DNA of 64,000 bases from Amoebidium appalachense (lineage: Eukaryota > Ichthyosporea): the NCBI GenBank assembly GCA_963693365.1, contig CAVNZM010000009.1:10664001-10728000 (forward strand), read 5' to 3'. Each line of letters starts with the position of its first letter. Positions within the stretch are counted from its first letter, which is position 1. Positions 1 to 12,836 of this stretch are shown here, one piece after another. The notes under the pieces were generated by a model, which was given only the letters and a program-made list of their open reading frames with translations, made no database searches and was not told the DNA's origin. A program made the translations under genes and the position numbers.

Positions 1-751
1 GAGTGAGGGAGAGAGGTACGGAGATAGGGAGGGAGTGGGGAGGTACTAGTGAGGGAGGTAGGGTGGGGTTGGAAGGGAAGGAAGGTTATCAGGAAGAAGT
101 AAGAGAGAGACACGAGACATGGCATTAGGGGAGGGAAGGGAGGGAGAAAAGGGGGTGGAGAGGGAGGGAGGGAGGGGGATAGGGTGGGAGGTAGAGAGGT
201 AGGGAGGTAGGGAGGGAGTGGGGAGGTACTAGGGATGGACGTAGGGTGGGATTGGGAGGGAGAGAGACAGTTCAGGAAGGCGCTACGGAGGCAATACGCG
301 TTGCTGTTAAGCTGGGACAGTTTTGTTGTATTCTTTCGTTTGAAGGAGCGCCGTACCTTGAATCCAATCCGACACATCAATCTCTTCGTGTATAGGCCCT
401 TGTGTTCTTAACTGTGGGTTGCTTTGGTGATAAAGGCGTATACACTGTGCATTATTTACACACGGTCTGGATTAGAGGATGGGGACATAAAAAGGTGCGT
501 GCATACCGTATGAGAAAAGGTGCGAATAAATCAGGATCTATTTGTTCAGGTTTCGAGTCTACCTTGGTAGTAGAAACTGTCGTGTCTGGTCGGTGAAACC
601 TGTGACTACTATGTCTGGGCAGGGTTAACTACAATAAACAGCCTTTTTAGTGGTCTTTTTGTGGCTTCTTGCTCAGCTCCCCGCAGGTCTTGCGCATGCA
701 GGTGGTGTCTGCAGCAGGCTACGTGCATGCACGGCACGGCTCGCACGTCCA
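1..751. other. Spacer: G-rich low-complexity DNA, no supported gene
   Basis: Bases 1-250 are a degenerate tandem of GGGAGGTAGG/GGGAGTGGGG type units. From 250 to 751 the sequence is mixed. One plus-strand AATAAA occurs at about 635-640, but no coding exon pointing toward it is recognisable. Confidence 0.6.
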
Positions 752-1980
752 CTAGCCTGCTGAGGGTGTGCCTGAGGGTGGCTGTGTGCTCTCAAAAGGT
801 GGCTGGGGTACGTCACTGTCGTTACGAGGGCGCTTGGAGTGGCGATCAAACCCGCACACCTTGCAGGTTGTGACTGTGGCCGGCAACCACCACCGACACA
901 CACTGCAAACCCACTGCTCCACTGCTGCTTGACCGGAAAGTGAGTGGCCTTGGGGGTTTGTCGTTTGTTGGTCCGGGTCACTTTCGTCGTGGGGACGTCG
1001 ACGCTTGGCTGCCAGCGGCGGTGTGGGCGTGTCTGTGACAGCCCTGTTGTCTTGCCCTGCCAAAGAGAGTGAACCGGAGTGTGTGTTTGTGGTGGTGGCT
1101 GCAGTCCTAACGTCCCAGTAACCAGTGGCTGGTCTGCTGTTCACTGTTGTGCAGGTCCGTTCCGAGGACATGCCAGTGGTCTGGGCAACGGCTGTGGTCG
1201 TGTTGGTGGCTGCACCCACAGAGCCAGAAGACCCACCAAACCTTCCAAAGGGAGGAGTCGTGCCAAAGGACGTATTGGTGTTGTTGGAAGGATTGGATCC
1301 GAAGGCCTGCAATCTCGTTGGGGAGGTGGGCACGGGTGCATACTGGTAGAATTCTCCGAGACCATGGGCAAAGGGCGAGTTTGAAGGAGGTGCACCTCGG
1401 TTTGGGTGTGTCCCACAGTGTTGGGGAACGGACGGGTTCTGGGGGATTCCGAAGGACGGGAACGGTCTCACGGTAGGTGGTTGGGTGGTGGGGAAAGAGG
1501 GGAACGGTGTCACAATAGATGGTTGGGTGCCGAGGTTAAAGAAGGGGAACGGTGTCACGGTAGGTGGTTGGGTGCCGAGGCTAAAAGAGGGGAACGGTGT
1601 CACGGTAGGTGGTTGGGTGCCGAGGCTAAAAGAGGGGAATGGTGTCACGGTAGGTGGTTGGGTGGCGGCGTCTCTGGAAAGCGGCTGTGTGGTAGTCGTG
1701 GAGAACCCAAACCCCCCAAACCTACTTGCTCCAGCAGGGGCTTCACCAAACAAGCTGCGGGGGGGTGACCGTGTGTGCCCAAAACCAAAACCAAAAGCAG
1801 CTGGGCGCTCACCCAGTGAGGGTGTTTGCTGGGTAGAGAAATGGTCGATGGCTAGCAATTGCACGGTGTCTGGGAGAGGGTCACGAGTCACTGAGGGAGG
1901 GTGGCGCAGGTTCTGGTCGAGGGTGGAGCTGCTTGACGAGTTTATCCCCGAGCCTACTTGTGGTGCAACGTGCCAGTTAG
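752..1980 (-). CDS. Exon: FG/Pro/Thr-rich repeats and RanBP2-type zinc finger
   Basis: This long terminal exon of about 409 codons ends in TAG (752-754). The N-terminal half is rich in FGFG, GFGF and FGG motifs, as in FG nucleoporins. At about 1490-1670 a 45-base in-frame unit encodes four variants of a TQPPTVTPFPSF block. Near the C terminus (about 850-935) WVCSVC ... TCKVCGFDR matches the C-x2-C ... C-x2-C core of RanBP2/NZF fingers, which bind ubiquitin, Ran or RNA depending on the member. Which partner applies cannot be told here. Confidence 0.65.
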
Positions 1981-3296
1981 CTGTAGATCTCTCACCACAA
2001 CTCAGTTTTTTGGATCAACATATTTGGGCTCAGTTTCTTGGACCAACATATTTGGGCTGCCCTCTCCCAACTAATGAGCCTGCCCCCTATCCAACCTTCT
2101 TGCACCGAAGCCCTTACTGAGCTTGGCTTCTTTGGTACATACAATAATAGAAACCGGAAACAGCTCCTTTACTTGGTGCCTCTGTGACCTTGCCAATGAC
2201 CCACTTGTCAGATGCGCATGCTCCAACATGCACATCCCACCTTCTATCAAGATCCTCATATTTCAAACCTTGCACCACTCGTATTTTCGAGACACAGCTG
2301 TTGTGCTTCTACAATATGTGCACGCACACTGTCGTAGCATGCACATTACACGCAAACACACACGACCAGAAACCTCTGGCCCCAGATACCTACGTGAAAG
2401 TCTCCTAGTCAGTCTGTCGTTTTCGAAGGCCAGGCGCTGGTTCTGCTTGTTGGCCCTCTCCAGTGCATCCATCAGCAACTGCACATGCTCTTCTTGGGCC
2501 TCCTTCATGTGTGTCCCCACTTCGCTCCGCACAAGATCCTCCACTTCACAGCCCTCAACAGGGCAGGGCACATTCTCAGAGGCGCACGCCTGGCTGTGTT
2601 CTGTGTGAGTTTAGGGGTTAGCTCTTGGTGACATGTACAAGCAGCAGATCTCGAAAAAAACCACTTGCTTGAAAAACTATCCGGAACCAGGACTCTGAAA
2701 ACTCCATTTCTCTCATCCCCGTGTCAGGCAATTATAATGCTTTCAAGCAAGACTGGTTTGCAAAGCTCAAGGTGCTGAGGGCTCTACCCACCTTCGAGTT
2801 CACGGCGGGGCACCTGGCCGTCACACAGGGCACACGTGACGAGCTGGAACGTGCACGTGCGTTTGTGGTCTCCCAGGCGCTCCCTCTCAAACACCTCGTC
2901 GCACTCTTCTGCTGGGCAGGGAACGAGCTCCTTGGGACACACACGCAGGTGTTCGCTTAGCGCACCCAGTTTGCAGCGCACTTCACAGCCCTCGTCTTTG
3001 TTGATGCAGAACACGTCCAGGTGGTGGTGCAGACGGCGGGCAAACGGACCAAGTTTCTCTGGTGCTGAGCCTAACTTTACGGGCTTGTTGTCTATGGGGC
3101 ACACACGGTTTTGCTTGAGGGATTTGTCAATGCATGTCTTGCAGAACACGTGGCCGCATTCCCGCAGTTCACGGGCGTGGTCAGCAACTGGCACCTCAAG
3201 ACAGATGACACATGTGAACTCCTCTGCACGAGACTGGTCAACAAAAAGCTCGAGATCCAGACTTTCCAAGTTTTCGGTGTATGTTGTTATGGCCAT
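752..3296 (-). CDS. TRAF6-like RING / TRAF zinc-finger protein with FG-rich tail and RanBP2-type zinc finger
   Basis: Three exons are inferred: 2792-3296, 2394-2600 and 752-1980. Their phases fit and give 646 codons plus TAG. I start at ATG 3294-3296 (context CAACATGGCC); the frame stays open upstream to about 3425, so an earlier start is possible. The product probably is a ubiquitin E3 ligase or adaptor. In order it carries a RING finger (about residues 25-65), three to four TRAF-type CxxC..H..C fingers (about 80-205), a coiled coil (about 205-235), a long Pro/Thr/Phe-Gly-rich region and a C-terminal RanBP2-type zinc finger. Known TRAFs usually end in a MATH/TRAF-C domain; none is seen here. 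The join of the second and third exons across a 413-base intron is the weakest point: an alternative donor at 2390 breaks the frame, and two separate genes remain possible. Confidence 0.62.
1490..1670 (-). repeat. 45-bp in-frame coding minisatellite
   Basis: Four adjacent near-identical 45-base units, containing ggtgtcacggtaggtggttg on the plus strand, encode 15-residue repeats. Most differences are single bases, and the first unit is the most divergent. The unit length is a multiple of three, so copy-number change would preserve the frame. Confidence 0.85.
2394..2600 (-). CDS. Exon: last TRAF zinc finger and coiled coil
   Basis: The acceptor is ctcacacag|AACACAG at 2600. It completes one finger (EHSQAC ... 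CPVEGC) and leads into a heptad-like helix (LLMDALERANKQNQRLAF) of the kind that oligomerises TRAF proteins. The donor TTCAC|gtaggt at 2394 keeps frame with the exon starting at 1980. A second good donor sits 4 bases on (CGTAG|gtatct, 2390). Confidence 0.7.
2792..3296 (-). CDS. Exon: RING finger and first TRAF zinc fingers
   Basis: This exon codes 168 residues plus one base. The RING reads CVIC ... ECGHVFCKTC ... CPIDNK, a C3HC3D pattern in which the last zinc ligand is Asp. The same substitution occurs in TRAF6 (CPVDNE). It is followed by repeated C-x2-6-C ... H-x3-C units typical of zf-TRAF. The donor is GAAG|gtgggt (2792/2791), and the next exon continues the finger in frame as ELEEHSQAC. 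Confidence 0.85.
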
Positions 3297-3807
3297 GTTG
3301 CCTGTGGGTGTAGGGCTCAGTTGTGGGTTGCTGGTGTTGCTTGGTGCCTCGTGTTCATGACGTCCAGCACCAGACCGCCCACGAAGGCGAGCTCCCAGAG
3401 CTAGGAACATTTGAAATGAAGTCAAAACTGCTACAGTATCCGTGCACAGGCTCCTAGCAAGAAAAGTCAGTGTGGGGTTTTATCAATGTCGTAGTCGGCG
3501 CACATGTAGTTTTCAGTGAACGATGAAAGGTGAACTCATCACTGAACTCACCAGGAAGTTTTTGCCCTGCTCCTAGAGCGGTGCGATCCGGATCAATCAC
3601 GTTGAATCTCTTTTTGGCGCGCAGCCGGCAGATCTCGAGGGCAAATCACGTGCACGAAAGGTTCACCATGAAAAAAAAATAATTTCTAATGACTTTATAA
3701 GGAAAAATCCGGCCATTTCATGCGGCAATAATTCAAGTAGCCAAAGCCTCCTTGATGATATCCGTACTTTTTTGAGTGTTTGTGTGTGTGTGTGTGTGTG
3801 CGCGCGC

Positions 3808-3867
<60 letters not shown>

Positions 3868-4176
3868 ACGTGTGTGTGCGTGTGTGTGCGTATGTGCGCG
3901 CGTTTTTGTGTTATGTCTGTGTGTGTTTGTGTGCGAGTGTGTGCATCCGGCTATTAGAGAAGGGGTGTGCCGATATGGTTCCACAGTTCCCGGACGTGTA
4001 CACGTGCCTTAACTAATATATTCCCTGGCTCTATGCGCCTTTCTGTACGAAAATGTGTGCATATATCTGTGTTGGCATTTGGATTTAAAATTTGTGTTCG
4101 TTTGTCACTGCCGTGTGTGTGTGTGTGTGTGTGTGTGCACGACGTGTGTGTATGTATCACAATGTGTGTGTGCACA

Positions 4177-4218
<42 letters not shown>

Positions 4219-4699
4219 CACGCGTGTGTGTGTGTCCGAGTCACGGTGTACGGGGTGTGTGTGTGCCAACCTCCCCCCCCCACACGTGCACGTACACACA
4301 CACACACACAAAAAAAAAAGAAAGAAACCTCGAACACAGCCCAGAAAAAGGAACTACTGGCAGAACCGGGGGGGGGGGGGGGGGGGGGGGGGGAACGGGG
4401 CCCGGGGAGGGGGAGGGGGGATGGGGGGGGGGGGGGGGGGGGGGGGGGGAGGGGGGGGGGGGGGGACCCGGGGCTGTGCGAATGTGTGCATGTTTTTGTG
4501 TGCGTTTCTGAAAATTTGGTTTTTGTGTTTGTTTGTCATTGGGCGATTTTGTGTGTGTGTGGTGTGTATATGTGTGCACGTGCGTGTATCACAATGTGTG
4601 TGAGGTGTGTGTGTACGTGACACTGTGGCTCACTTGCCCACCCTCCCCTATCCCATCCCCCTGTTTTGTGAATCCTTTCTCTGGTCTGGCGTTTTTTTT

Positions 4700-4746
<47 letters not shown>

Positions 4747-4983
4747 AGGGGGGAGGGGGGGAGGGGGGGGCAGGGCGGGAGGGGGAAGGGGAGGGGGCTA
4801 TGCGAAAATGTGTGCATGTGATCGTGTGTACATTCGGATTTTGTGTCCGTTTTTCGTTGGCCGGGTGTGTTTTTGTACATGGGTGCATGGTGTTTGTGTG
4901 CATGTGTGTAATACAATGTGTGTGTGTGTGTGCGCGTGTGTGTCCATGCCATGGCGCATGGTGTGTGTGCCCCCCCCCCCCCC

Positions 4984-5024
<41 letters not shown>

Positions 5025-5759
5025 GAAAAATAATCCCGCAGCCCAGGAAAAAAAAAAGGGGGGGGGGGGGGGGGGGTAAGATAATGAACCCTATTTAGCC
5101 GAAACTCCTTCAGATTTTAGACCCTAAGCCGTGTATCATACCTGTTATCTCAAATGTGAGTGACCCCTGTACTGTTCCGCTTGGAGCAAAAAATAATCTG
5201 CCAAAAGCAAAAAGCAGGATTACTCTAGCTGCCAGGTTAATCTATTGAAAATAGACTATTTCTGCGTAAGAAGCTTCGGGCCATTTTTTTTCCTTCTGCC
5301 GTGGGGTGCATGATTCTGTGTTTTTGCAGAATAATTCTACTAACAGCAGAATAATTCTGCAAACAGCAGAATATTTCGGCTTCTGGCAGAATACTGTTTC
5401 CGTTGAGCAACTTGAAGTCGGTATATATCCCTGATGTGCATGTGTAAGTCTTGCGTGTGTCATTATGCCGGTGTCCGTATACACGTGTGCGTATGTGTAC
5501 CGCGCATGCCAGTGTGTGTGTGGTGGGTGCGTAGGTTAACAGTACACATGTATGTACCATAATGATGCGACTGTGCTGACGTCGCCATGGGATTAATTAA
5601 ATTTACACTGTGGGTTTACACGTCCGCACACACGCGTTTGCGCCATATTATGTGTCCTAGCATCTGCAGCTGTTACATGTCTGTGCAAATGTATGTGTGT
5701 GTATATATGATCGTGTGCACGAATAATCTCGTGAGTGTGTGTGTGTGACTGTGTGTGTG

Positions 5760-5818
<59 letters not shown>

Positions 5819-6753
5819 CGGCAGTCGTAGCGTGCATTGTGTGTGAGATGCCACGGTCAGCCGTGCGGTGTGTGTGGATACAGCTCGATGCATATGTGCG
5901 TGTATGTATGTGTCTCAGTGCGTGCGCAAGGGGCCACATTTGATTGTATTGTTAGCTGCAGCGGTGACAGGAAGCACGGGGCAGATCCACTGGCTCAAAC
6001 TCGAAATGTGACGCATGCCTTGAAAAACATGGGCTGATTGTGTACATTTTTCCCTGACCTGGTCGCACATATTCTCGTACAATCGTAATGATGCAAATAC
6101 TAACAGTATTATTATGGTGTCCACGTGGCTGACTCGTGACATACCACTACACACATGCATTTGTGCACCAAATACCCATGTTATAATACACACAATCATA
6201 CTTCATTGCCAGTGTGCACATCACCATGCATGGTGCCCGTCGCATAAATATCATGGCCATATTAAATACCCACGCACCAAAAAATCTATGCAAACCACTG
6301 CAGTACAAATGAGACCCTTTACTTTATTTTCATCACGTATGTACATCGCACCAAACCACGTTGTCAAAACGTGACTCTGGTTGTGGTATGAACACCTTTA
6401 GGGTCTGCTGTATATGATATGCACGAAACGGTACCGCCCCAAATAACCCTAAACCCATAACCAGTTGCCCCTCTTTCCTATCTAACCTCCCGCCGGGAGC
6501 AAAACCCTAGAGGACATACATTCATTAAGCGTTTCTGCTGAAACATAAAAAGTGATTTGATATTTTAAACTGTTACAGCTCTTTGCGCCACTCATAATAC
6601 TACACATGTATGTTGTATGTGCAAATCTGAACAAGCTAACCAGATATGGGGACAATGCAGCAAAGATACACATCGATATTCACATGATAAATAGGATAAA
6701 CCAATAGAAACGAGAACATGTACTACTTCACACGCCTCAACCACACACTCGCT
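3297..6753. other. Spacer with (TG)n, poly-G, poly-C and poly-A tracts; no supported gene
   Basis: This interval lies between the RING gene start and the GBF1 stop. It holds TG-rich tracts (about 3780-3950, 4110-4260, 5740-5816) and G runs (about 4369-4465, 4710-4790, 5057-5077). It also has a C/A run at 4971-5022 and a small ATTCTGC repeat at about 5325-5395. ORFs here translate to His-Thr, Cys-Val or Gly runs and are repeat artefacts. Confidence 0.7.
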
Positions 6754-6938
6754 TTATACATCAAAAACAGGTCGCGTTGGTGTGGCCGGATGGGGTGAGG
6801 AGTGGTGATGCGGGTGGTGTGGGTGGTGGGGCACGGGTGACTGCATGGGTTGTGACGTCATCCGGGGGCTATAGTTGGTCGGCTGGGAGGGGGTGGGTGG
6901 CGCCTGGGCCGGCAGCGGGCTAGGAGCAGGGCTGCTCA

Positions 6939-7033
<95 letters not shown>

Positions 7034-7322
7034 CCCCTTTTGTGTGCATAGGTGGGTGGGTGGGTGGGTGGATGGGACGGTGGGTGGGTGGGTGAACGAG
7101 TGAGTGAGTGAGCTGAGTGAATGTGTGTGTGTGTGTGGCTTTGTGTGTCTGTGCATGTGTGCACGCGTGAGTGCCAGATGTGAGCGGTGCGTCGGGTTTT
7201 ATACGCGCATCCGACTCAAGCATGTGGCATAACGCTCCCGGTCACACAGTGATAGGGCCGGAGGTGTACAATCCGTCCCACAGTGTTTTTTGTTCACAAA
7301 AGGCCCCTCCGGGGAGAGGGAG

Positions 7323-7361
<39 letters not shown>

Positions 7362-8242
7362 GGGACTTCAGTACCTGAGGACTTTGTGTGTAGACTTGCT
7401 CTGTGCGGGGGGGCATTTGCTGGGGCAGGTCTCCACTGCCCATGGTCATGGAGGGGGAGTCTGTGGGGGCTGGGGGTGGATGGGTGACGTCAGGATATTA
7501 TGGGAATATAGAGCTGGGGTATGGTGAGGCATGATTGAAAAATGGCAGGGTGGTATGACAGGGAATCATTCAATAGATGAGACTTGACCTATTACTGGAA
7601 ACCGAGGAGAAGACAGTGTGGAATATCATTGAAAGATTATGTGGTCGGTTAGAGGATGGTATGTAAGGAAAGCAGCCGGGGGAAGGTTGGGGGGGGGGGG
7701 GGGGGATTTGGTTGAATGAGAAGCATTGTGGATTGATGAATAAAACTTTATGATAGATGCTTGAAACCGAGGGTGCTTCACTTAAATTTTCATGTTGGCA
7801 TTTTGTGCTGGAGGTTTGTAGCAAGCAGGCGAAGGGTGGGAATTTGTGTTTGTGTGTGTGTGTCCTGCGAATGGCGGAAGAGCAATTCTGGTGGGTGCGT
7901 GTTCAAATGTGTCTGGTGGGATGTGGGTGGGGAAAGGGTCGTGGGTGGGTTGGTGGGGGGGGGGGGGGACGGGGAAGTATTTCTGCTGTTACCTCTTGCA
8001 AAGTCGTTTGCAGCGGGCTGTAACATAAACTCTGCGGGTGGGGGCCCAGCAGGTGTTTGTGTTTGTTCGACTTGTTGTGTTGGTGGCAGTGGTTGGGGGT
8101 AGAGGTCTGCCATCAGGGTGGGTAGGAACCGACCCACTGTGGCCCAGGTGAGCGTCCAGAGCTCCTCAGCTTGCTGCTCAGTGAGAGATGCAGGTACGGG
8201 GGTCTGTGTGTGTGTGTGTGTGTGTGTGTGCATATGGGGGGT

Positions 8243-8273
<31 letters not shown>

Positions 8274-8342
8274 GGGGGGGGGTCGGTGTTAGAATGTGTT
8301 ACCGAATACGAAGTAAGCTTTCACGACGGACAAAAAAAAAAA

Positions 8343-8377
<35 letters not shown>

Positions 8378-8431
8378 TAAGAGTATGCATGGTAAGTGGA
8401 GCCCATCCTCCATTAGGGGGGGGGGGAAGAA

Positions 8432-8465
<34 letters not shown>

Positions 8466-8501
8466 CACTGTACACGAGTGTGAAAGTGAAGCAGGGATTG
8501 A

Positions 8502-8532
<31 letters not shown>

Positions 8533-8719
8533 ACCCCCACCAAAAAAAAAACAAAAAAAACAAAAAAAAAAAACAAAAAAAACAAAAAACAAACAAACAT
8601 GGGCACATGCTCACTGGGGCGTACCTGCTGGTCTGGGGGTGCCTGAGGGTTTCTCAATATGCCGCTGGACACCAGCACCAGCAGGGTGATCTTGAGACTC
8701 TCGGGCACAGACTCGAGCT

Positions 8720-8750
<31 letters not shown>

Positions 8751-9737
8751 TGAATGCGGAACACAGTACAAAGTACGCATACACGATGAGAAGCATGGTG
8801 CAGGACACATGCAAAGGCAAACATTCAAGTATGCAACATCAGCCATGCGCACAGTATGCGTCATAAGCAGAGCCCATCCTCAGGGAGGGCCCAAGTCATC
8901 AATTGCGTCTGAGTTTCGACCCCTTAGCCCGCGTATATACGACGCTCCAACTCAAACAGCAGCATCAACTGAACTTGGGTGGGTCAACCCGTCTTGATCA
9001 AAGACGAGCAGGGTTGCTTATGCAAGCAAGGTGAGCAGAACGGTGAAGATGTGTGTGTGTGGGGGGGGGGGGGGGGGGGGGTCAGTGCCTGTACACATGC
9101 CCCTGCACATACACTCTGCACACGATCCTTCAAACTTGCATATTTCATGCCCTCATCAAAATCGTCTCAGCCCTTCATACCCAACTCCAGTAGGAGTAAC
9201 CCCCCCCCCCCCCCCCCCCCCCCACACACACACTAAAAAAAAACAAAAAAAAAACAAACAAACAAACAAACAAACAAAGAAAACATCCATTTATGCATAT
9301 GATGATATTTCCATGTTCTTCACTGATTGCTTGCTGGTCATGTGTGTGCTGTGTGTACTATCTCGTATGCACGTGTCAGTGTGTCAGTGTCAAGTGTGCC
9401 GTGCTATGAACTTAAAAACCTGACACAACACAGGCCTATCATTGCGTGAATGCATGCGTGTCGGTGTCTGCCTGCACGCATTTGTGTGGGTGTGCATGTC
9501 ACATGTGTGTGCCCGTGCGCACATTTGTGTATGTGTGCGTGTGCATGTGCATGTGCGTTGAGTTGCATGTGCTCACCAGATACTCTGAGTTGTTAGCGTG
9601 CATGTACCGGCCTATGATCTCCAGTGTCTGCACCCACACCTGGGGGAAGTCTGCCATGCCCAGCAGCGCCATGCGGTGCTGACGGAGCACCTTGCACAGC
9701 ATGCCCACTAGACCATGTGTTAGCACGTGCACACAAA

Positions 9738-9810
<73 letters not shown>

Positions 9811-10723
9811 CAGGCACACTCGCGCACATACAAGCAAATCCTACCATATGCTACGACATACCAGCACATTATAGTATTGCTTTTGGCTATATTTGGTTGG
9901 TGGCTGCCAGCGCGGGAAAAAATGTGGAATGCCAGCACTCACCAGCACATTCTAATGTGTGTACATTGGTATCTACAAGCACATGCTAGCACATGCTAGC
10001 ACATGCTTAGCACATGCTAGCACATGCTTAGCACATGCTAGCACATGCTAGCGTGTACATTGGTATCTACAAGCACATGCTAGCACATGCAAGCACATGC
10101 AAGCACATGCAAGCACATGCAAGCACATGCTAGCACATGCTTAGCACATGCTTAGCACATGCTAGCACATGCTTAGCACATGCTAGCACATGCTTAGCAC
10201 ATGCAAGCACATGCAAGCACATGCAAGCACATGCAAGCACATGCAAGCACATGCAAGCACATGCTAGCACATGCTAGCACATGCTAGCACATGCTAGCAC
10301 ATGCTAGCAGATCCTCCACACATACTACAACACACCATCACATAGTTGCACACACCAGCACCTATTAGCACATTCTAACACAGCCCAGCACTCACCGACT
10401 CTAAATCTAGTCTCGTCAATGCCCCTAGGGTCGTGCCTATCGAGCTCAGGCGAGAGCAATGCATTTAGCATTGGGAAGAGCACCTCACGCACAGCACTCT
10501 CCCACTCTTGGGGCTGTAGGCAACACGTGCATGGGTTAGTGGCCGGGGGGTGAGGAGGGGGAAGGGGTGGGAGTGGGGGGCGGGGGCAGGGTGGGGTGAG
10601 GAGGGGGATAGGCCATAAAAACATTAGAATACGAAGAACACCTTCACGACGGAGAATACCATACAAATTCTGCAAGGATAATCACCCAAAAAGAATTTGC
10701 ATATGGTTTTTTTTTTTTTTTTT

Positions 10724-10754
<31 letters not shown>

Positions 10755-10955
10755 GGGGGTGACGCTGAGGTGCGAATCGGAGTGATCTATTCTAAATAGT
10801 GTGGCAACGAAACAAACAACAAAAAAACAAACAGAAGAACGGACAACCCCTCTTGGCATCTTAGACCCCCCCCCCCCCCCCCCCGAGAACGATCTGGGCA
10901 GGTCAGATTTCCATCGTGGCCACTGTTGAACTGGTGAATGAAGATGTGGGTGGGT

Positions 10956-10988
<33 letters not shown>

Positions 10989-11716
10989 TGCACGCAGACA
11001 CACCTTCATTGTGTTGAGTGCAGGCAGCAGCAGGGCCCTCTCGAGGAAGGTGATGGCCGTGGTGCGGATGTCCCCCCGCATGTTGCAGCCAAGCTCACAC
11101 AGCACACGCTGTGGGGTATGTGTGAGCCGATAGCTATTCAATCCTCCAGCAGCACACATTAGGTAGTCATTTATACAGTTGCCTACGCCCACACGCACTT
11201 TTGATAGTCAAATAGTTGCAAACATCAATTATACACATAATAGTACATAATAGTAATGTGATAGTTGGACATATCCGTAACCCACACTTAGATAGATAAT
11301 CAGATAGTTGCACAAAACAGTAGATAGTCAATGAGGTAGATAACGTGCCCATAACACACGCATTAGATAGGTGCCCATCATGATATTATTAGATAGTTGT
11401 ACAGATCCAATATACACAAACTAGATGGTTGATTACATATATTTAAATGCCAGTATCCACTACACACATTAGACAGTCAATAAGATAGTTGCACATATCC
11501 ACTTACTAGATATATACACGTATCCACTAATCAAATAGTTGCCCTTCATGAAACTATGAGATACCTGCCCTTTCTGGAAATATTAGATAGTTGCACATAT
11601 CCCCCACTCACCAGCAATGGCCGCCAGTAGTCGCTCCACAGCAGCCGTACGGGTTTGCTGTCGTCATCTTGGCCCTCGGCTAGCGTCGGTGCAGCCATGT
11701 ACAGCGCAAAGATCAG

Positions 11717-11750
<34 letters not shown>

Positions 11751-11754
11751 TGTG

Positions 11755-11807
<53 letters not shown>

Positions 11808-12836
11808 CAATCACATTGGGTGGGGGTGGAGGTGGAGGGTGGGAGTGGGAGTCAGGAGGGAGAGTAGGGTGACAGTAGGTTCAGCAGGCTGTGTGCCTCT
11901 TGCACAGGCCCAAACACCAACCCACTGTGTGCATGCAGGGTACAGGGCATACTTTGTGATGTGCTCAACAATGCCTCTTGCTTTTCCCGAAGTTGTGATT
12001 GGCTGTGTATTTACTACTAGCAATATTCCCCACTCAGCATGCACACCCACGCTCACGCACTCACACACCCACACCCACATACAAAACACCATCACACCTC
12101 CTTGAAGCCACAGACAGACAAACACCACTTTGTGTGTGTGTGTGTGAGAGGGAGGGGGGGATCAACTCACCCCATTGCCTGAGACAGGAAGGTGTTTGCC
12201 TGTGGCCCATACAACCGTGTCAGTTTTCTCTTCAACAAAATGATCTCCCCCCCCCCCCCCCCCCCCCCCCCCGGGAACTCTCTCAGCCATCTTACATCCA
12301 CCCAAACCGTTTCTTCTAGTGGCCTCAACCAGAAACATAGCTTGATTGATACCTGTTGTGTGGATGCAGAGCAGTACAAAACGGCAAAGTGCGGAGAAAT
12401 ACAACGCACACAAGGGCGCACAGTAGAAATTGGTTTGCGCATAAAGAATAGGCTACATGTCTCGTGTGGAGACCTTGGATGCATAGGCCCTCGGGGGATG
12501 TGGGAATGGGTAGATGGGTAAGTGGGTGGGCGAGTAGGAGTTGGGGGCTGGGGCTGGTTGACCTTTTCTTTTCTATCTTTTTTTTTTTTTTTTTTTTTGG
12601 GGGGGGGGGAAGGGGGGGGGGAGGGGGGGGGGGGGGGGGAAGGGGGAGGGGAGAGGGACGGCGGAACGGGGAGGGAAGGGGGGTAGGTGGGTGAGCAGGA
12701 CCTTGCTCTGAGTGTTTGAGTGGCGATGGGGGCGCTGGGGGTCAGCCTGGGGGGTAGCCGTGATGATGAGCCGGTGCAGACAGCGCAGACACGGTACATA
12801 GTTGGTGCGGGTCAGATGGTTGCTGACTAGCTCGGT
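6754..12836 (-). CDS. GBF1: GBF1 exons 40-49: HDS3 and proline-rich C-terminal tail
   Basis: These exons code residues about 1226-1614. Well-matched exons are 42 ([11 protein letters not shown]), 43 ([19 protein letters not shown]), 44 ([18 protein letters not shown] with GIDETRFRV), 45 ([18 protein letters not shown]), 46 ([18 protein letters not shown]) and 47 ([17 protein letters not shown]). Exon 41 has only 29 bases. The tail is Pro/Ser/His-rich, ends PVFDV-TAA at 6754, and resembles the low-complexity human C terminus only in composition. Exon 48 is supported by borders and phase alone. The last acceptor lies straight after a (CA)n run of about 80 bases. Confidence 0.85.

Noticed and set aside
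402-596. 64-codon plus-strand ORF followed by AATAAA at about 635
   Set aside because: Too short, no homology; the polyadenylation-like hexamer alone is not evidence of a gene.
3772-4952. Many 60-240-codon ORFs of Cys-Val, His-Thr, Gly or Pro runs, here and throughout the window
   Set aside because: They are frames through (TG)n, (CA)n, poly-G or poly-C. They occur in several frames at once and lack mixed composition.
9974-10312. Regular short repeats that could suggest a CRISPR array (also 47803-48308 and 16995-17115)
   Set aside because: Units are contiguous with no unique spacers, lie in introns of a eukaryotic gene, and no cas genes exist.
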